Assembly (NCBI RefSeq): GCF_020382885.2
Contig: NC_058498.1
Coordinates: 21,109,001 to 21,173,000 of the forward strand
Reading direction: 5' to 3'
Length of the DNA stretch: 64,000 bases
Origin: Scatophagus argus
Lineage: Eukaryota > Chordata > Actinopteri > Scatophagidae
Positions 1 through 12,350 of the stretch are shown piece by piece. The translations under genes were made by a program, and so were the position numbers. Positions within the stretch are counted from its first letter, which is position 1; each line of letters starts with the position of its first letter. The notes beneath the pieces were generated by a model. The model made no database searches. It saw nothing but the letters and a program-made list of their open reading frames with translations, and was not told where the DNA came from.

Positions 1-2050
1 AAGAAATGAGCCATGTGCGTGATACTGACACTTGTCATTTCCTGTATCTCGCACCCTGAAAAGAGCAGAAACAGCCGACTGATGGGCTGTACTGGCGAAA
101 CGTTACGGTTTCGGCAACTAAAGGGCACAGACATACCTGTTGCTCTTGGAGCTACATCGCTCGCTTTTATTTAGTGCGACATCACTCTCCCTCACGACAA
201 GTACCGACAGGCAGCCTCTAATAGATGCATACTAACAATATAACTACAGGACTAACATCACTACACTAACAGCAGGTGGTGATTTGAAATTTTCACATAC
301 AAGCAGCTCCTGTAAGTTCGCCATAAAGTCGCCATTGACACCAAGAGACGGCGGCGATACTACGGCAACATTACTGTGATTTCTCGTCAGAAGGCAACAT
401 AATTGTGTTTTTTTTTTCTGGGGAGGGGCAGAAAAACTAGCCTTTCTCTGAAATAAACTGCTTGTTTTAGCATTCAATACGCTATGAGGAATAAGCGCCT
501 TTACGTGCCGACCAATGTATCTTTTCTTTCAGGAGGAAAAAAAAATAACAGAGGGATGAAGAGGGGCGGCCCTTGAGACATGTGAGTCGTGATCTGTTCC
601 ACAGCACCATGTTGCCGAGCGGTGTCTGGTCGAACCCGGCTACGCTTCACACAGGGAAAAAAAAGCCATTTCTACTTTGTCAAAGGGTTTAGTAAGCTTA
701 ACCGGCACTATGTAATGCTGTGTAGTTATCCTATCAAACCAACAACCACTGCTGACTGTATTAGGCGAGCATTGCCCCGTCTTAAAGTATTGAAAACAGT
801 GGTAAAACGATTACAGCTGGACCCATTAATCTTGGGTTTGAGTGAGAGGGGACGAAGCAAAACCGGGCCTGTATAGCCAGATTAGCTATTCAGCTTATTA
901 TTGAAAGGAATGAAATGTCCTCTGTTTCTCTTCAAACTCAATTTCATTGGTAGAACAAATTACAAGAGGTGGACCAGTGAGGCACTGAACAACCAAACCC
1001 AACTTTGACCATTTGGTTTAGTGCAAAGTCCTGGCCCACCACCACACACTGTCCTTCAAGATGACCTTTTCATAAAGGACGTTTATTAATGAATGGCTCC
1101 ATATGGGCTACGCCTTGGCTAATCACTTCCTATTGCAATGTATTGGGCTAAACATAAAACCAGCTGTCTAATTTAAATCTTTTCACAATCACATGAGCTA
1201 CCATTAAATAGTCAAAGCAAACACGTGGGGGAACAGTTGATTCATAGTGCGAGTTAATTGATTTTTTTTAATGATTAGCCTTATTTTCCACTACATTCGA
1301 CCTGTGGCATGTCTAGTGGGCTAACTCTGTGATAACAGCCCGTTTTTTTTCTTTTTACAAACGAGTTTTTTCTTTTCTCCTTCTGATTCGACAGACCAAC
1401 TTCTAACATTACGCACAGCCTCCATTGAAAATCGAAGTCACGACGCAGCATGTCAAAGCCAGCGGGATCTAACAGGTGCTGCCTTTACACTCAGGAAACG
1501 AGGAGGAAAAAATCCCCAATCAACACCGGCAGTTTCCACTCTCTCGGCCAAACGTGCTCCAGCGCTGTTTATTTCATATTGTACCGTCGTCTCCAAACAG
1601 CAGCAAGCTTGTTAATTCAATAGCAGTTACATTATAAGAAAACAAGTACTTACACCAACTACATCCTGTTCGTCCTAGAAACTCCCTCTTTTCTGAATTC
1701 CACACAAACGTCCTCCATCCGCCGTCGCTGTCTTTATTTCCCGACATATTAACTCCTGGTAATATCCCCCCCTTTTCGTTTTAGCAGATTTAACGGACTG
1801 GTTCGTCTGAACTGTTGACTGTCCCTCACAGGAAAAGGGAAAGGACAGCTTCGTACCCGACTCCACCAATTGTACAGCACACAATTTACCTCTCAGGGAA
1901 GACGACTCCGCCTGCAAACTCGTAATAAGTTACCCCACGAAGAGGGAGGGCCGAGTCTAGCAAATCACAACCTTCCGCTGCTTTTGCGTAAGAGAGAAAC
2001 GAAGGGGGGCTAATCAACGCAGAAACACTGTGGGTCTGACAAAAAAAAAA
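1..2050. other. CpG-enriched flank, no assignable gene
   Basis: No reading frame here resembles a known protein, and the open frames of 77-95 codons look like chance. From about 1420 to 2130 CpG dinucleotides are clearly denser than in the AT-rich DNA that follows, as around a vertebrate promoter. If the candidate minus-strand first exon at 2065-2094 is real, this stretch would be its first intron. Confidence 0.4.
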
Positions 2051-2064
2051 TGTCCAACAGTTAC

Positions 2065-2094
2065 CTCAGCCGTTTTAAATGATGCTGGCGCCAT
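2065..2094 (-). CDS. candidate first coding exon of an unidentified gene leaving the window to the left
   Basis: On the minus strand an ATG with a G at +4 opens a ten-codon frame (MAPASFKTAE) that runs exactly into GTAACT, an acceptable splice donor. It sits at the edge of the CpG-rich stretch 1420-2130, where a promoter and first exon would be expected. I do not recognise the peptide, and no second exon with an acceptor in frame can be identified between it and base 1. It may equally be a non-coding first exon or chance. The function is unknown. Confidence 0.2.
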
Positions 2095-2825
2095 GGTAAC
2101 CACTGTGGTCTATGTCCCTCTAGGCTGCAAACTCGAATGTCGTGACGAATAAAGCTAAAGATTTGCTATAAGAAATGTAACTGTAAACTAGGACAAAGCT
2201 AGGTAAAATTAAGTGCACTTCCTGAAATATCCTGCGATACTTGATAATGATGTAGTCTGCTATGTAAGGTGGCTAAAGTATTTCCCACCAAAAGATTAAA
2301 ACGATCCAGACTTACCACTATGGCAACTACAAGTACTTCAAATTTAAGAAATTTATTTGTAACACTAATGCAAAGGATCATAATAATTAGTTTGACTATC
2401 AGCATTTTTCTACTATGAGAGGAGTCTGTCATTTAACAATTTTAGTTTTAAAGATACATAAAATGTTTTCAGCAAAACCAAATTTTGGCCAAAAAAAAGA
2501 CCTGAAAATGTATATAATGTGTGTGATGGCTAACAGACTGGAACCTAATGATAGCATGCCAAGCACAAACAAACCACACTGAGGAAGAGGAACAGGAGGT
2601 AATCAAATGTTGCTGTCAAATAGGTTTCTTCTCTTATAGCATGTATACACGCAGAAAAGTCGAGTTAGAGAACTGAAAGTTGGTGGACAGGGAAAACAGG
2701 GAGATGGGAATTCAAAGAGGTTCACAAATGCAGTGGAGTAGAATTTAATGTTTCTGAGAGTCTCTATTTGTTGTATTCAGTAGCCCATTTTTAATTGAAT
2801 CCAACACTTGATTAGTGCTCTATGG
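2095..2825. other. intergenic, nothing recognised
   Basis: AT-rich sequence with no convincing coding frame, RNA gene or repeat family that I can name. Confidence 0.5.
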
Positions 2826-3064
2826 CAGTGGTTTTCAGTGTGGGGTTCAGGGACCCCTAGGAGTTTCCGAGGACATCCCCAGCAAAATTTATTTTCACCA
2901 TACTTCCATACAAATAACAGAATGTATGACTATTTTGGTCATGAGTTTCAAACACTTTTTGAAATAAAACATCTTGAAGCAAAAAATCTTATCAAATGGG
3001 GTTCTGTGGACTAATTTGTGTCAGTTTAGGGGTCCTTGACGTGAAAAAAGTCTGAGAATTATTG
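2826..3064. mobile_element. hAT-like MITE (non-autonomous DNA transposon)
   Basis: The left end reads CAGTGGTTTTCA and the right end, reverse-complemented, reads CAATAATTCTCA. This is an imperfect 12-bp terminal inverted repeat of the CAGTGGTTCTCA type seen in many hAT elements. The 8 bp on each side, CTCTATGG and CAGTATGG, agree at 6 of 8 positions, as an aged 8-bp target-site duplication would. The 239-bp interior has no transposase frame, so it would have needed enzyme supplied in trans. Seen: ends and flanks. Inferred: superfamily. Confidence 0.6.
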
Positions 3065-4743
3065 CAGTATGGGGCTGTAGCTCAGTGTCACTTGGTCATG
3101 AGTCACAAAATGATGACATTGTGTGCTGGGAAGTCAGAGTGTGACTGCATGATTGCTCACAGAAGAAGATGCGCATGCACAACTAACCATGCTTACTGGT
3201 CAACAGAACTTGCATATGATTAAAAATTTCTCAGAGGACTGAATTGAACTACTAATGGACACTAATATCCATTCTAGCTACTTCATTCATATTATCATAA
3301 GCAAACAAATGAGGCAATAGTAATGATACAGACAGTGAGGGCTTATGGAATTTTCCTTCAAATGTAATGCAGGCCACAAACAAAATGTGCTGCAGAATGT
3401 GGTTACATTGTTTCTCATCTCAATCGTAATCTCATCTAAATGTTAACAAGTCTGTCGTCGTCGCTGTGAACACCCATGGCTACAGTGAGACAAAATAAAA
3501 AAAAAAATCTTCATGTGTAGAAACACATTAAAAAGTCGTGACAGTACTGATGACTCTGTTGTACGACCAAGCTGAGTGCAAAACGGCGCCCAAATTACTG
3601 TTATACCTCCCTTAAATTACAAAAGACACACAGTTTCAATAAAGTATGTTTAGGAAATAAGGAGTAAAATTTCAAATGAAACTAATATAAAGTACACCTC
3701 TTAGTATTACAAGAGAAGAACACCTCCGATCTAAATTCCTCAGTTAGGATGTACTTCCAAGTGAACAACAACAACAACCGTTTTTTTTTCACCTGGGTAG
3801 TCAGTAATTCTCTTTGGTCTAGACTAAAACAGCCAGTCTTATGTGCTGCTCTGTTTCCACACAACTATAAGTAAACAGTGTAATATACTCCTTTGTAAGA
3901 CTATTGATACTACAGTGATAACATTGCAGTCCGCTATTTACATAGACCGAGGGTTTGCCGAGATTACCAGGAGGTGCAGCATTCTGAGATGGGCTGTGGA
4001 TGGAATCTGGTATGCAGCGTGTGAGCTGGACTTCAGCTCATCAACAATAGTGTGTCTATGCAGCAGGAGGGACGATGGTCTCCTGGACTGGCTCTTTGAC
4101 AGCACAGTGGATACACACTGAGACAGAGCAAAACAGCTCAGTTCAAAACAATCTTTTATGCTCAGAGGACAAAGAGAAACAGAGGAAGGACTTTAAACAC
4201 TGAACTCTTCTCATTGGCGTTTCAGTACACCAGTGGTGGTTTTTGTTTTTCTGCCAAAATAACCTCTAGTAGCATTCAACTGTTGGTTGCAGAAATAAAT
4301 CAAAACAAGAAGGATTTGCTTGAAAATTACTCATTTATTCTTATTTTGCAGAATGTGTAAAGCTAAAGCAATTCTGAATACATTGACACGGTTTGTGGTC
4401 TAATATGCAGACGATTTGGTCATTTTAGCCTGTATTACAGAGAATAACAAGAAACACTGACAGAGAACTACTTTTCACAAAAATCAAAACTGGGATGAAA
4501 CTGGTAATGTTGCACTTAGATTTGCCTTCATTTTTTGCGTTCTAACTTTGAAACAAAACACCGTCATAATATCATCCTCTAAAGTTGATATGATGACCTT
4601 GTTAGCAAACAGATGTCTGTTTCATATGTATGGAGCAACATTAGCATTCATTTGGAGTTGTTTTTCTGGCCACTGGACACACTGAAATCCAACACTCAAT
4701 CTCTTTTTAGGTTTGTTTTGTTCACCACTAACTCGTGAGGGAC
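3065..4743. other. intergenic, nothing recognised
   Basis: AT-rich DNA with scattered short frames only; none shows a domain or splice structure I can support. Confidence 0.5.
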
Positions 4744-5092
4744 GTCCATTTTCTATACTGCTTATCTGTCAGAGTCGTGGGGGGGATGGTGGAGCCTATC
4801 CAGGCTGACTACGGATGAGAGGCGGGGTTCACCCTGGACTGGTTGCCAATCGATGACAGAGCTGACACACAAAGACAGACAACCACATACACACACACTC
4901 ACACTCACACTCACACCTAGGAGCAATGTAGAGTAGCCAGTTAACCTAATGTACATGTTTTTGTGATTGTGGGAGGAAGAAAACCCACACAGGCACAGGG
5001 AGAACATAGACATAGACAAACTCCACACAGAAGGGCCCAGACCGGGATTCAAACCTGGAACCCTCTTGCTATGAGGCGACAGTGCTAACCTG
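4744..5092 (-). mobile_element. tRNA-like SINE, reverse orientation, 5' end eroded
   Basis: This is a diverged copy of the same family as the element at 28064-28384, lying on the minus strand. Shared landmarks are the 3' end (CCATTTTCTATAC on the plus strand), a segment about the dispute-free phrase ATGAGAGGCGGGGTTCACCC, the CACA-rich middle, and the 5' part with a B-box-like GGTTTGAATCCC (minus strand) and GACAGTGCTAACC. The match stops at about 5092, before the first ~15 bases of the full copy, so the 5' end is lost or mutated. Open frames across it are incidental. Confidence 0.65.
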
Positions 5093-5158
5093 TAACAGTT
5101 ATCACAGCGGCTTTAAAGATTTTGTGTCCTTGTGTTTAAAAAAAGACCATAGTCTACA

Positions 5159-5541
5159 TACACTGTGTGACAGAAGTATTGGGACACACCTCTTTATTAT
5201 GGAATTTAGGTGTGGTGTTGGTCTATTTTTCAGGGGTTGGGTTCCTCCCCTTAACTTCCAGTGAAGGTGAAATCTCAATGCTTCAGCATACCAAGACATG
5301 TTGGACAATGCTACGCTTCCAACTTTGAGGCAACAGTTTGGTGAAGGCCCTTTTCTATTCCAGCATGACTGTGTCCCAGTCCACAAAGCACAGTCCATAA
5401 AGACATGGCTGGATGAGTTTGGTGTGGAAGAACTTGACTGGCCCACACAGAGTCCTGACCTCAACCCCATCCAACACCTTTGGGATGAACTGGAACAGAG
5501 GCTGTGACCCAGGCCTCCTGGTTCAACATCAGTGCCTGATT
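5159..5541 (+). mobile_element. Tc1/mariner-like element, 3'-truncated copy
   Basis: It begins at a TA with an inverted-repeat-like end (CACTGTGTGACAGAAGTATT) and is clearly homologous to the reverse complement of the complete copy at 14278-14814. The inner frame (5298-5507) encodes the C-terminal part of a Tc1-type DDE transposase: the QHD segment carrying the second catalytic aspartate, then WPTQSPDLNPIQHLWDELE, the box preceding the third catalytic residue. The N-terminal DNA-binding half and the first catalytic aspartate are absent. Homology to the other copy fades near 5541, so the right inverted repeat is missing. It cannot encode an active enzyme. Confidence 0.7.
5298..5507 (+). pseudogene. 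Tc1-type transposase C-terminal fragment
   Basis: A 69-codon frame with the Tc1 signature DLNPIQHLWDELEQR, homologous over its whole length to the frame at 14499-14744. Full Tc1 transposases are about 340 aa, so only about a fifth of the protein is represented. Both copies begin at the same point (MLDNA.LPTL), suggesting that the internal deletion predates their dispersal and that this is how the short element family is built. Non-functional as an enzyme. Confidence 0.7.
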
Positions 5542-6411
5542 TCAACAGTAACAGTAACAGTTCTCGCTGTTAAGGTAACAGAAGATTTACTGAGTACTGC
5601 TCAAGCTATTTTAATTTATGAAGATATTTCATCTTCTTAAATTGACCAATACTGACTTTAATGTCACAATAATCCATATTACAGCTTAGTTGTTTTTTTT
5701 TTAAAAAAGGGACATAAAATCGAGTAAGATTATCCTGCATGAATGTACTCTACCAGCATTTAGTGGAAGAAAACTTGGCATTCATAAACCTTGTTTGACT
5801 GTATGCTTTTTCTGTGCTATATTCACATACAAGCATGTCTTTGTCACCAGCTTTCAAATTGCACACCTTGTGGTTTGGTTACCGCCTGGAAAAGTTGATG
5901 TGGACTTCTCATTTCAAGGATCATTCAAGAAGGGACATGCACGTCCTGTCCTTCTTAACTTCCACTTCGTCAACATGTGGAGGCTCTGAGACTATATGGT
6001 TTGACCTTCATATTTGCCAGGCCGCCCTCTTACTGTGTGGACTCTCAGCATTATGCCGTTTCACAGGTGAATAAGCAGGACTTACCACATCACCACACTG
6101 TGCAGAAAATGATCAACAAGACACTGCAGGTTCCAATTATATCCTATGGATCCCAGAACATTTTGTGACAAAAGTAGTATTAGCTTGCTAATTTATCCCA
6201 TTAAGACAGACAGCAAAAGGGATAATAGATATGTTCACGTATCTGACCTGATTCAAATGCTGTTTAATGATATTTTAACTTAGATTTCACAAAAATAACA
6301 CAAATTTGAAAAGATTATAACAAGACTGTTGACCCAGTGTCAGTTAGGTCAGCATAATCTGAAATCACTCTGAAACACACATCTCTTCATTTATGCAGAC
6401 ATATACAAAAT
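5542..6411. other. intergenic, nothing recognised
   Basis: No gene, RNA or named repeat can be supported here. Overlapping frames near 5795-6168 show no conserved domain. Confidence 0.5.
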
Positions 6412-7141
6412 CTGTGGTGGAATTCATTCAGAATTCTGTTCTTTTTAAGTATAGGTAGTAGTATAAGTAAGTATAAGTAGTAGTACCAACACCACACTGT
6501 GAAAATTCTCCACTACATGTGAAAGTGCTGTATTCGAAACATGACTATTCAAGTACAAGTATGGATAATCAGCACTTACTGTATCAAAAGGAAAATGACT
6601 TATTGTGTTGTAAAATGTTCCCTGTCAGTGATTTCCTGCTATATCTGACATTTTGGATTAATATTACTGCTGCCTTAAAGTGCATGTTGTATTTTACCAG
6701 TTAGGGCTGAGCTCATTTTAACTACTTTGTATGCTGTTGGCTGGTTTCATCTACAGCAGTGCATCATATTCTATAAGATGATCATATGTTTGTCTCTGTC
6801 CACTGAGAACGACATATCTCTAAACAGTCAGAAAAACAGCCTATTTTCAGCTTAGTGGTGATGCATTTTACAGCTAACCCCAGCAGCTTTTAAATAGTTT
6901 ATTTAGCTTGAAAAGGAGGAGGGTTTTCAACACATAAAGGACAACTTTCATGGTTTTCACTGGACAAGAAAGGGATGAAAATTTGTAACCTGAAAAGTAA
7001 AGCTGTCAGACAAATGGAGTAAAACGTATAGTATGTTTCTCAGATGTAGTGAAGCAGAAATATAAACTTGCATGGAAACACTCAAGTAAAGTACAAGTAC
7101 CTTGAATTTGTACAGTACCTCAGTAAATAAATTCTCTCACT
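6412..7141. repeat. dispersed teleost repeat, about 0.7 kb, degenerate
   Basis: This stretch matches my recollection of a repeat widely dispersed in percomorph genomes. It begins with GTGGTGGAAT, continues with AAGTA-rich sequence, contains TTTTAACTACTTTGTATGCTG and a TGATCATATGTTTG box, and ends with AACACTCAAGTAAAGTACAA followed by further AAGTAC-type sequence. The outer ends suggest a non-autonomous DNA transposon, but I cannot name the family. No coding capacity. Confidence 0.5.
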
Positions 7142-7974
7142 GTCATATCTACATCTACCAGGGCAGTTAAGTTTAATATATTGTTAGGCCTCTTGAAACT
7201 GAAATTTTGGAAGTTCTGTTATAACTTGCGATTTCCTGCTTATTGCGTTTGGTCTTACCAACATTTCATAGCCTGTGATTAAATATTAAGTCTAAGATAT
7301 GTCTGTAGTGTCGGTGTAACCCAATTTAATAAATCCATATTCTGAAACCAGTCAGCAATTACTAAGATCTTAGCAAGGAATTTACACACATAATGGATTT
7401 AGAAATAGCTGTGACTCAGTCCAGTGGATCATTGGGCAGCAGACACTTGGCAGAAAGACACAGAATGAATGGTCTCATTTAGGATTCTAACTTCATTTTA
7501 GAGTTCAAAGTTTAAAATGGGATAGCCAACAGAAGATGAAATTGCCTTTAATCAGTATAGTTTGGTACATTTGCAAGAGAGATTCAGACTTCAATCACAG
7601 AGACTAAGGCAGAATAAGCAGTAAGGGATGTTTGCTATGGAGCATGCCAATGAAGAGTACACCCTGCAGGGTAAATGGGGGGAGCAGTTGTCTGAGTTAC
7701 ATGACAAAATCAATAAAGTGCACGTCACATTATTTTCCGTACAGTGACCACAGCAAACGTTCATCCTTTCAAAAGATTCAGACATTATTTTCTGACGTCT
7801 CTGATTAAACATATGTATTCAGTAGGGGTAAATCCTGCATCACTGCATCACTGTCCAGCTGCATTATGCTTAAACTCACTTACTAATTTTACTCAGCACT
7901 AGTAGCAGCATCAGAAAGCAAAATTGCTAAATAAGTTTGATTTTAAAATTAAAGTTGGCATAGGAAGTATAACA
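7142..7974. other. intergenic, nothing recognised
   Basis: AT-rich sequence without a supportable feature. Confidence 0.5.
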
Positions 7975-8103
7975 CAGATCAGCCGCAACATTAAAACCAC
8001 CTGCTTAATATTTTGTAGGCCTCTTGTGCTGCCAAAACAGCTCTGACCTGTCAGGGGAGTGGACACAGGACGTCTGGGGGGATTTTGTGGTCACCAACGT
8101 CAT
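7975..8103 (+). repeat. fragment of a dispersed teleost repeat (CAGCCRYAACATTAAAACCACC type)
   Basis: The sequence from 7977 (ATCAGCCGCAACATTAAAAC) onward, with TTTTGTAGGCCTCTTGTGCT and GCCAAAACAGCTCTGACC, matches a repeat I know to be very common in fish DNA. Only about 130 bp is present. I cannot assign its class from memory with confidence. Confidence 0.5.
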
Positions 8104-11100
8104 ACAAATTCGGTAAAGAAGGATGTTGTTCAATGACAATTTACTGCTGTTTGGATACAATAATCATTTTGCATCATAAATCATGTATGTGATATGGGCT
8201 GTAACATGGGTTCTACATGCTTTTGTTTAGAAATGCCAGACAAGTGGACATGGTTCATTGACTGGTTTTTACATTGAAGAATCAACACAGTAGATTTGAT
8301 GTGTTGGTTGGTAAGTCATCCCTTGACTCTTGAGTCTAAATGAGTTTCAGTTATTCACTCATAATATGTACAGTCATTTCTTTTAAAGTCATTGGAACAA
8401 ATAACTGTTTCTTATGTATCAGGATTGATGAAATTTTACAAAGCCCAGTAGTTTCATCAACAAACAGGGACAAATCAGTTTTTTTTCCAGAACTAAATAT
8501 AAAGTCACAAATATAAAGTTCACATGATGAAATGTTCCTCAAACACAGTGAAGAAATTAATATGTGGTGCAGGCATACAATTTCCGAATGAAAAAACGAA
8601 TGTATGAATCATCCCAAAATGTTTTGTAGTTGAACTGGAATCAGCCAGACTTCATAATGCTTACATTTCACGCAAAAATAAATAGAAATTGTGGATAATT
8701 GAGCACAAAGATACTGATTGTGACAGTGAAGAAACACAGTGCTCCAGTTCCAGCTCCAATGCTCCAGCCTGTGCATGTCAGTAGTAGGTATATTATTGAC
8801 ATGCATGGGCTCCAATGAAGTGCTATCCCATCCCTGAATAAATAACATGCATGAAAATTGACCTTGGATATGATTCAACTTTAACGCTGACATCAGGAGA
8901 GTTTTCATATGAATTTCAAATATGCTACAAAACTGCTGACCCTTAGGAAGAAAATACATACAATGTTTATTGAAATAGCTTTTCTGATCCATAATTTCTA
9001 TCATTAGAATAACACCAGAGGCTGAAAAGCAGCAATAGTAGAATCAGTGTCGCTCATCAATTCGCTCAACAATTTATGTGAGCTATGATTGCTATCAGCC
9101 ATTCTTCTCTGATTACAGATGTCATGCCTGTTAGTTGAGATCACATCAAATGACACTGAGACAGTAGTAATTGCATGATGTGGAAACAAAATACTCAACA
9201 AATGTTCATTTCTTCCTTCGGAGAAAATAAAGCTCCCTGTATCTCAAGAAAATGTCAGTTCAATCAAGAAAGATTTAATCTGAATAAATAAATAATATAT
9301 TTATTTACATGCATGATAAAGATGAAAATATCTTTGGCATTTAGGCCCTGTCATGACATCATCATATCATAAGAGGGGAGGAGAGGCCGTGGGTGATATC
9401 GAATGCTGAAGTTACAGGAATACCAGTTGCTGTGATTTCTGACAGTCTGCTCGTTTGCCATCACCACATCTGGATCCGTGAAAGACAGGCAGCTAAAGCT
9501 AGCTGTGTGTGAGTATGAGTTAGTACACCCACACACACACACAAAATACTCATCTTGTGTGAGTCACTGCTAACACTGGTAAGCTAGGTTAACTATCTTC
9601 TGTTTTTTGTGTGGAAGTTCATTAGCTTGGTTTGCTAAATTGGTATACATGGTACTATTGTTATCGCCTGCGTGTTTCATATTTCAACTTCTCCTGAGGT
9701 AAACCACTTACAGGCATGAAGCTTAGACATTGTTCCCACGGATATGTCCAAAACAGTTTGACACTCCTTTGATAAAGCTGTATAGCTGCAGTACCATATC
9801 ATTCCTTTAACAAAAAAGTGAGAGGAAATCAAATTCTAGTTTGACTTTCATACTAGTTACTGAGATCTCATGGCAGTGCTGTTGAGCCACTGGAAATTAG
9901 TTTGTTCCTGATCTGGTAGTCCGACTTTGCAGGATCTGTCAGAGAGGATGTGACAGAGTTAATGAACTGTTCTGGTCTTTCAAGTGGAACAAATACATTC
10001 ACTCAATTTGTGAGTCCCAGTGTCAAAAAATGAATTCCAGATATGTGCAGCTATATATGATAACTAAATGAAAACAAACTTGTTCTAGTCAACAATCACT
10101 CAAACATCTTGACCCTTGTGTGCCATCTCCCAGAAAACCTTGAATCCTGGGGGGGAAGACGTGGCAGGGATGTAGCCAAATGAATGAGAACATGATATCA
10201 TGCGCCTGAAATACTTTGGGCGTGATTATTTTCCAGGCAATCGTTCCTGCTCTCCCATTATCACTACTGTCAGTGAGGCTTATCTCTGACTGCCTGCCTC
10301 GCCAGTCATGGCTCAGACACATCCTCCAAGCAGCCACTGAGCATTGTTCTAATGAGGTTACAGCCTGAGGCAAAGTGATTTGTTTTGTAGATGTTATTAT
10401 GGTGGCCTTTTGGCTGGCCCCTTAATTTCATCAACAAAGCACTACTAAACAGCAAAGGTCTTATGGGAAACTGAAGCACTGCACCAATCGCAGAGGGATC
10501 TTCTGACATCCTCACACTGGCACTTGTGTAATCCTACATACCAGAGATAGCTGTGTTTTCAGAAGTAAAATATAACACTATTCATTCATAATTAGAGCCT
10601 AAGATATTGAGATTTGTTCAGTTTTGATGGTTTGTTTTAATAAAAAAAGCACATCTCTCATACCTTGATAATTATGTGATGCAATTTTTCACACTTAGAA
10701 CAGAGTACAGGTTGCATATGAAACTTATCCACTATACTTAAACCAAAACAAGCAATGACAGTAAGAAACCTAATGACAAAGTCATAATAAACCAGAGTTT
10801 GTACATTTTGAGTGCTAAGATCTTTGTATGGAAATATAATACTTGAATTGACTATGTTTATATGATAAAAATTCAATTAATTATCAGATCAGTGATCTTG
10901 CTGTTTGGATCCTGCTCATCCAGCACTAAGTCAACAGGTTGTATCATTTGCTCATTAATACACTTCAATGACATTCAATATGTTGGACTTTGTGGTTAAA
11001 AAAGAAAAGAAAAGAAAAGAACAGAAAAGGAATGATCGAAATTGAGCAGCAGAGACAAAGATATCCAAACTTTAGTTCCTGATGTGGTTCAAGTTTTATA

Positions 11101-11560
11101 AATAATTGACCCTATATTTATCTGGGTTTTGTTAAATCCATAGCAGAGAGAGCTGGCCTGTGTCAGAGGACGGATGTTGTGGCTTATGAGGGCCTTAATT
11201 CCCCAGCTACTAGACTGTCTAATCGTATCTTTTATGAAATCCTTCCTGAGTGTTAAGTGCTTGGTGAATGCCTACATCTTTCAAACTCCACACCCTAGTT
11301 TCTAACACAAATTACTGTTAAAAAATAAATGTGATTTCTGCTCTGACACTGCTGTTGCTAAGGTTTTGATAGGTCTAATGTAATCTTTGTTGTCATGGTT
11401 AAAATAATAAGTACTGGGTTAAGGTTAGATAATGATTGTGGTCATGGTTAACAGAAATCATCACTGACTTCCAGTGGGAAATGTGGAAAACTCAGCAGTT
11501 TCACATGGTTAAGTGTGGTGTTTTGATGACCCAGCCATCCACTGACCACCTTCCTCTCTG
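8104..11560. other. intergenic DNA with short simple repeats
   Basis: No gene seen. It holds a short CA tract near 9531-9543 and an imperfect AAAAG run near 11001-11030. The frames at 8609-9004 and 10089-10373 lack domains and good codon character. Confidence 0.5.
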
Positions 11561-11813
11561 TGGCTCAATTTCAATTCAATTCAATTCAGTTTATTTATAT
11601 AGCGCCAATTCACAACAAAAGTTATCTCATGACACTTTCCAATTAGAGCAGGTCTAGACCAAACTCTTTAATTAAATTGTAAAATAGAGAGAGCCCAACA
11701 TTCCCCCTTGAGCAAGCACTTGGCGACAGTGGCGAGGAAAAACTGCCTTTTAGAAGGCAGAAACCTCGGAGCAGACCCCGGCTCAAGATGGGCGGCCATC
11801 TGCCTTGACCGGT

Positions 11814-11818
<5 letters not shown>

Positions 11819-11858
<40 letters not shown>
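11819..11858. repeat. (GA)n microsatellite in the LINE 3' UTR
   Basis: About 40 bp of uninterrupted GA dinucleotides on the plus strand, followed by less regular GAGA-rich sequence to about 11900. Low-complexity frames reading Ser-Leu across it are artefacts. Confidence 0.9.
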
Positions 11859-11859
<1 letters not shown>

Positions 11860-12350
11860 AGGAGAGCGACAGAGAGAGCAAGGGAGAGAGGCAGAGGGGG
11901 TGGGGCGTGAGAGAAGGAGCACACAAGCAGAGATGCATAGCAGCAGTAATAATACCAGAAGTATCGAAATGTAGATAATGATAATGACAATGAAGTATAC
12001 AGAAGGTATTATGGTGATTTTGATAACAATGGTAGTGACAATAATGGTAGTAGCTGTACTGAGTCTTAACAGATTTAAATCAGATTATGACTAAACAGTA
12101 GTAATTGCAGTAGGTTTTGAGCAGGACGACAGCAGGACCGCAGCAGGAGGTCCAGTCATGATCGCTAGGAATCTGCGGGACAAGAAAGCACAGGGACTCC
12201 AGGGAAGAAGTTGAGTTAGTAATATGCATTAATGGGACATGAATGTGTGCAGAAGGAGAGGGAGAGGAAGAAAGAGCTCAGTGCGTCATGGGAGGGCCCC
12301 CGGCAGTCTAAGCCTATAGCAGCATAACTAGGGGCCGGCCTAGGCCAGCC

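Noticed and set aside
589..876. 95-codon plus-strand frame
   Set aside because: No domain, signal or splice context; composition like surrounding non-coding DNA.
4762..5052. 96-codon frame rich in Val-Cys-Ser
   Set aside because: It crosses the CA-rich body of a SINE; the sister frames at 28048-28389 and 28082-28360 cross the other SINE copy.
5102..5545. 147-codon minus-strand frame
   Set aside because: Antisense shadow of the Tc1 transposase fragment on the plus strand; the same holds for the frame at 14332-14754.
11643..11990. 115-codon Ser-Leu-rich frame
   Set aside because: Produced by the GA microsatellite in the L2 3' UTR.
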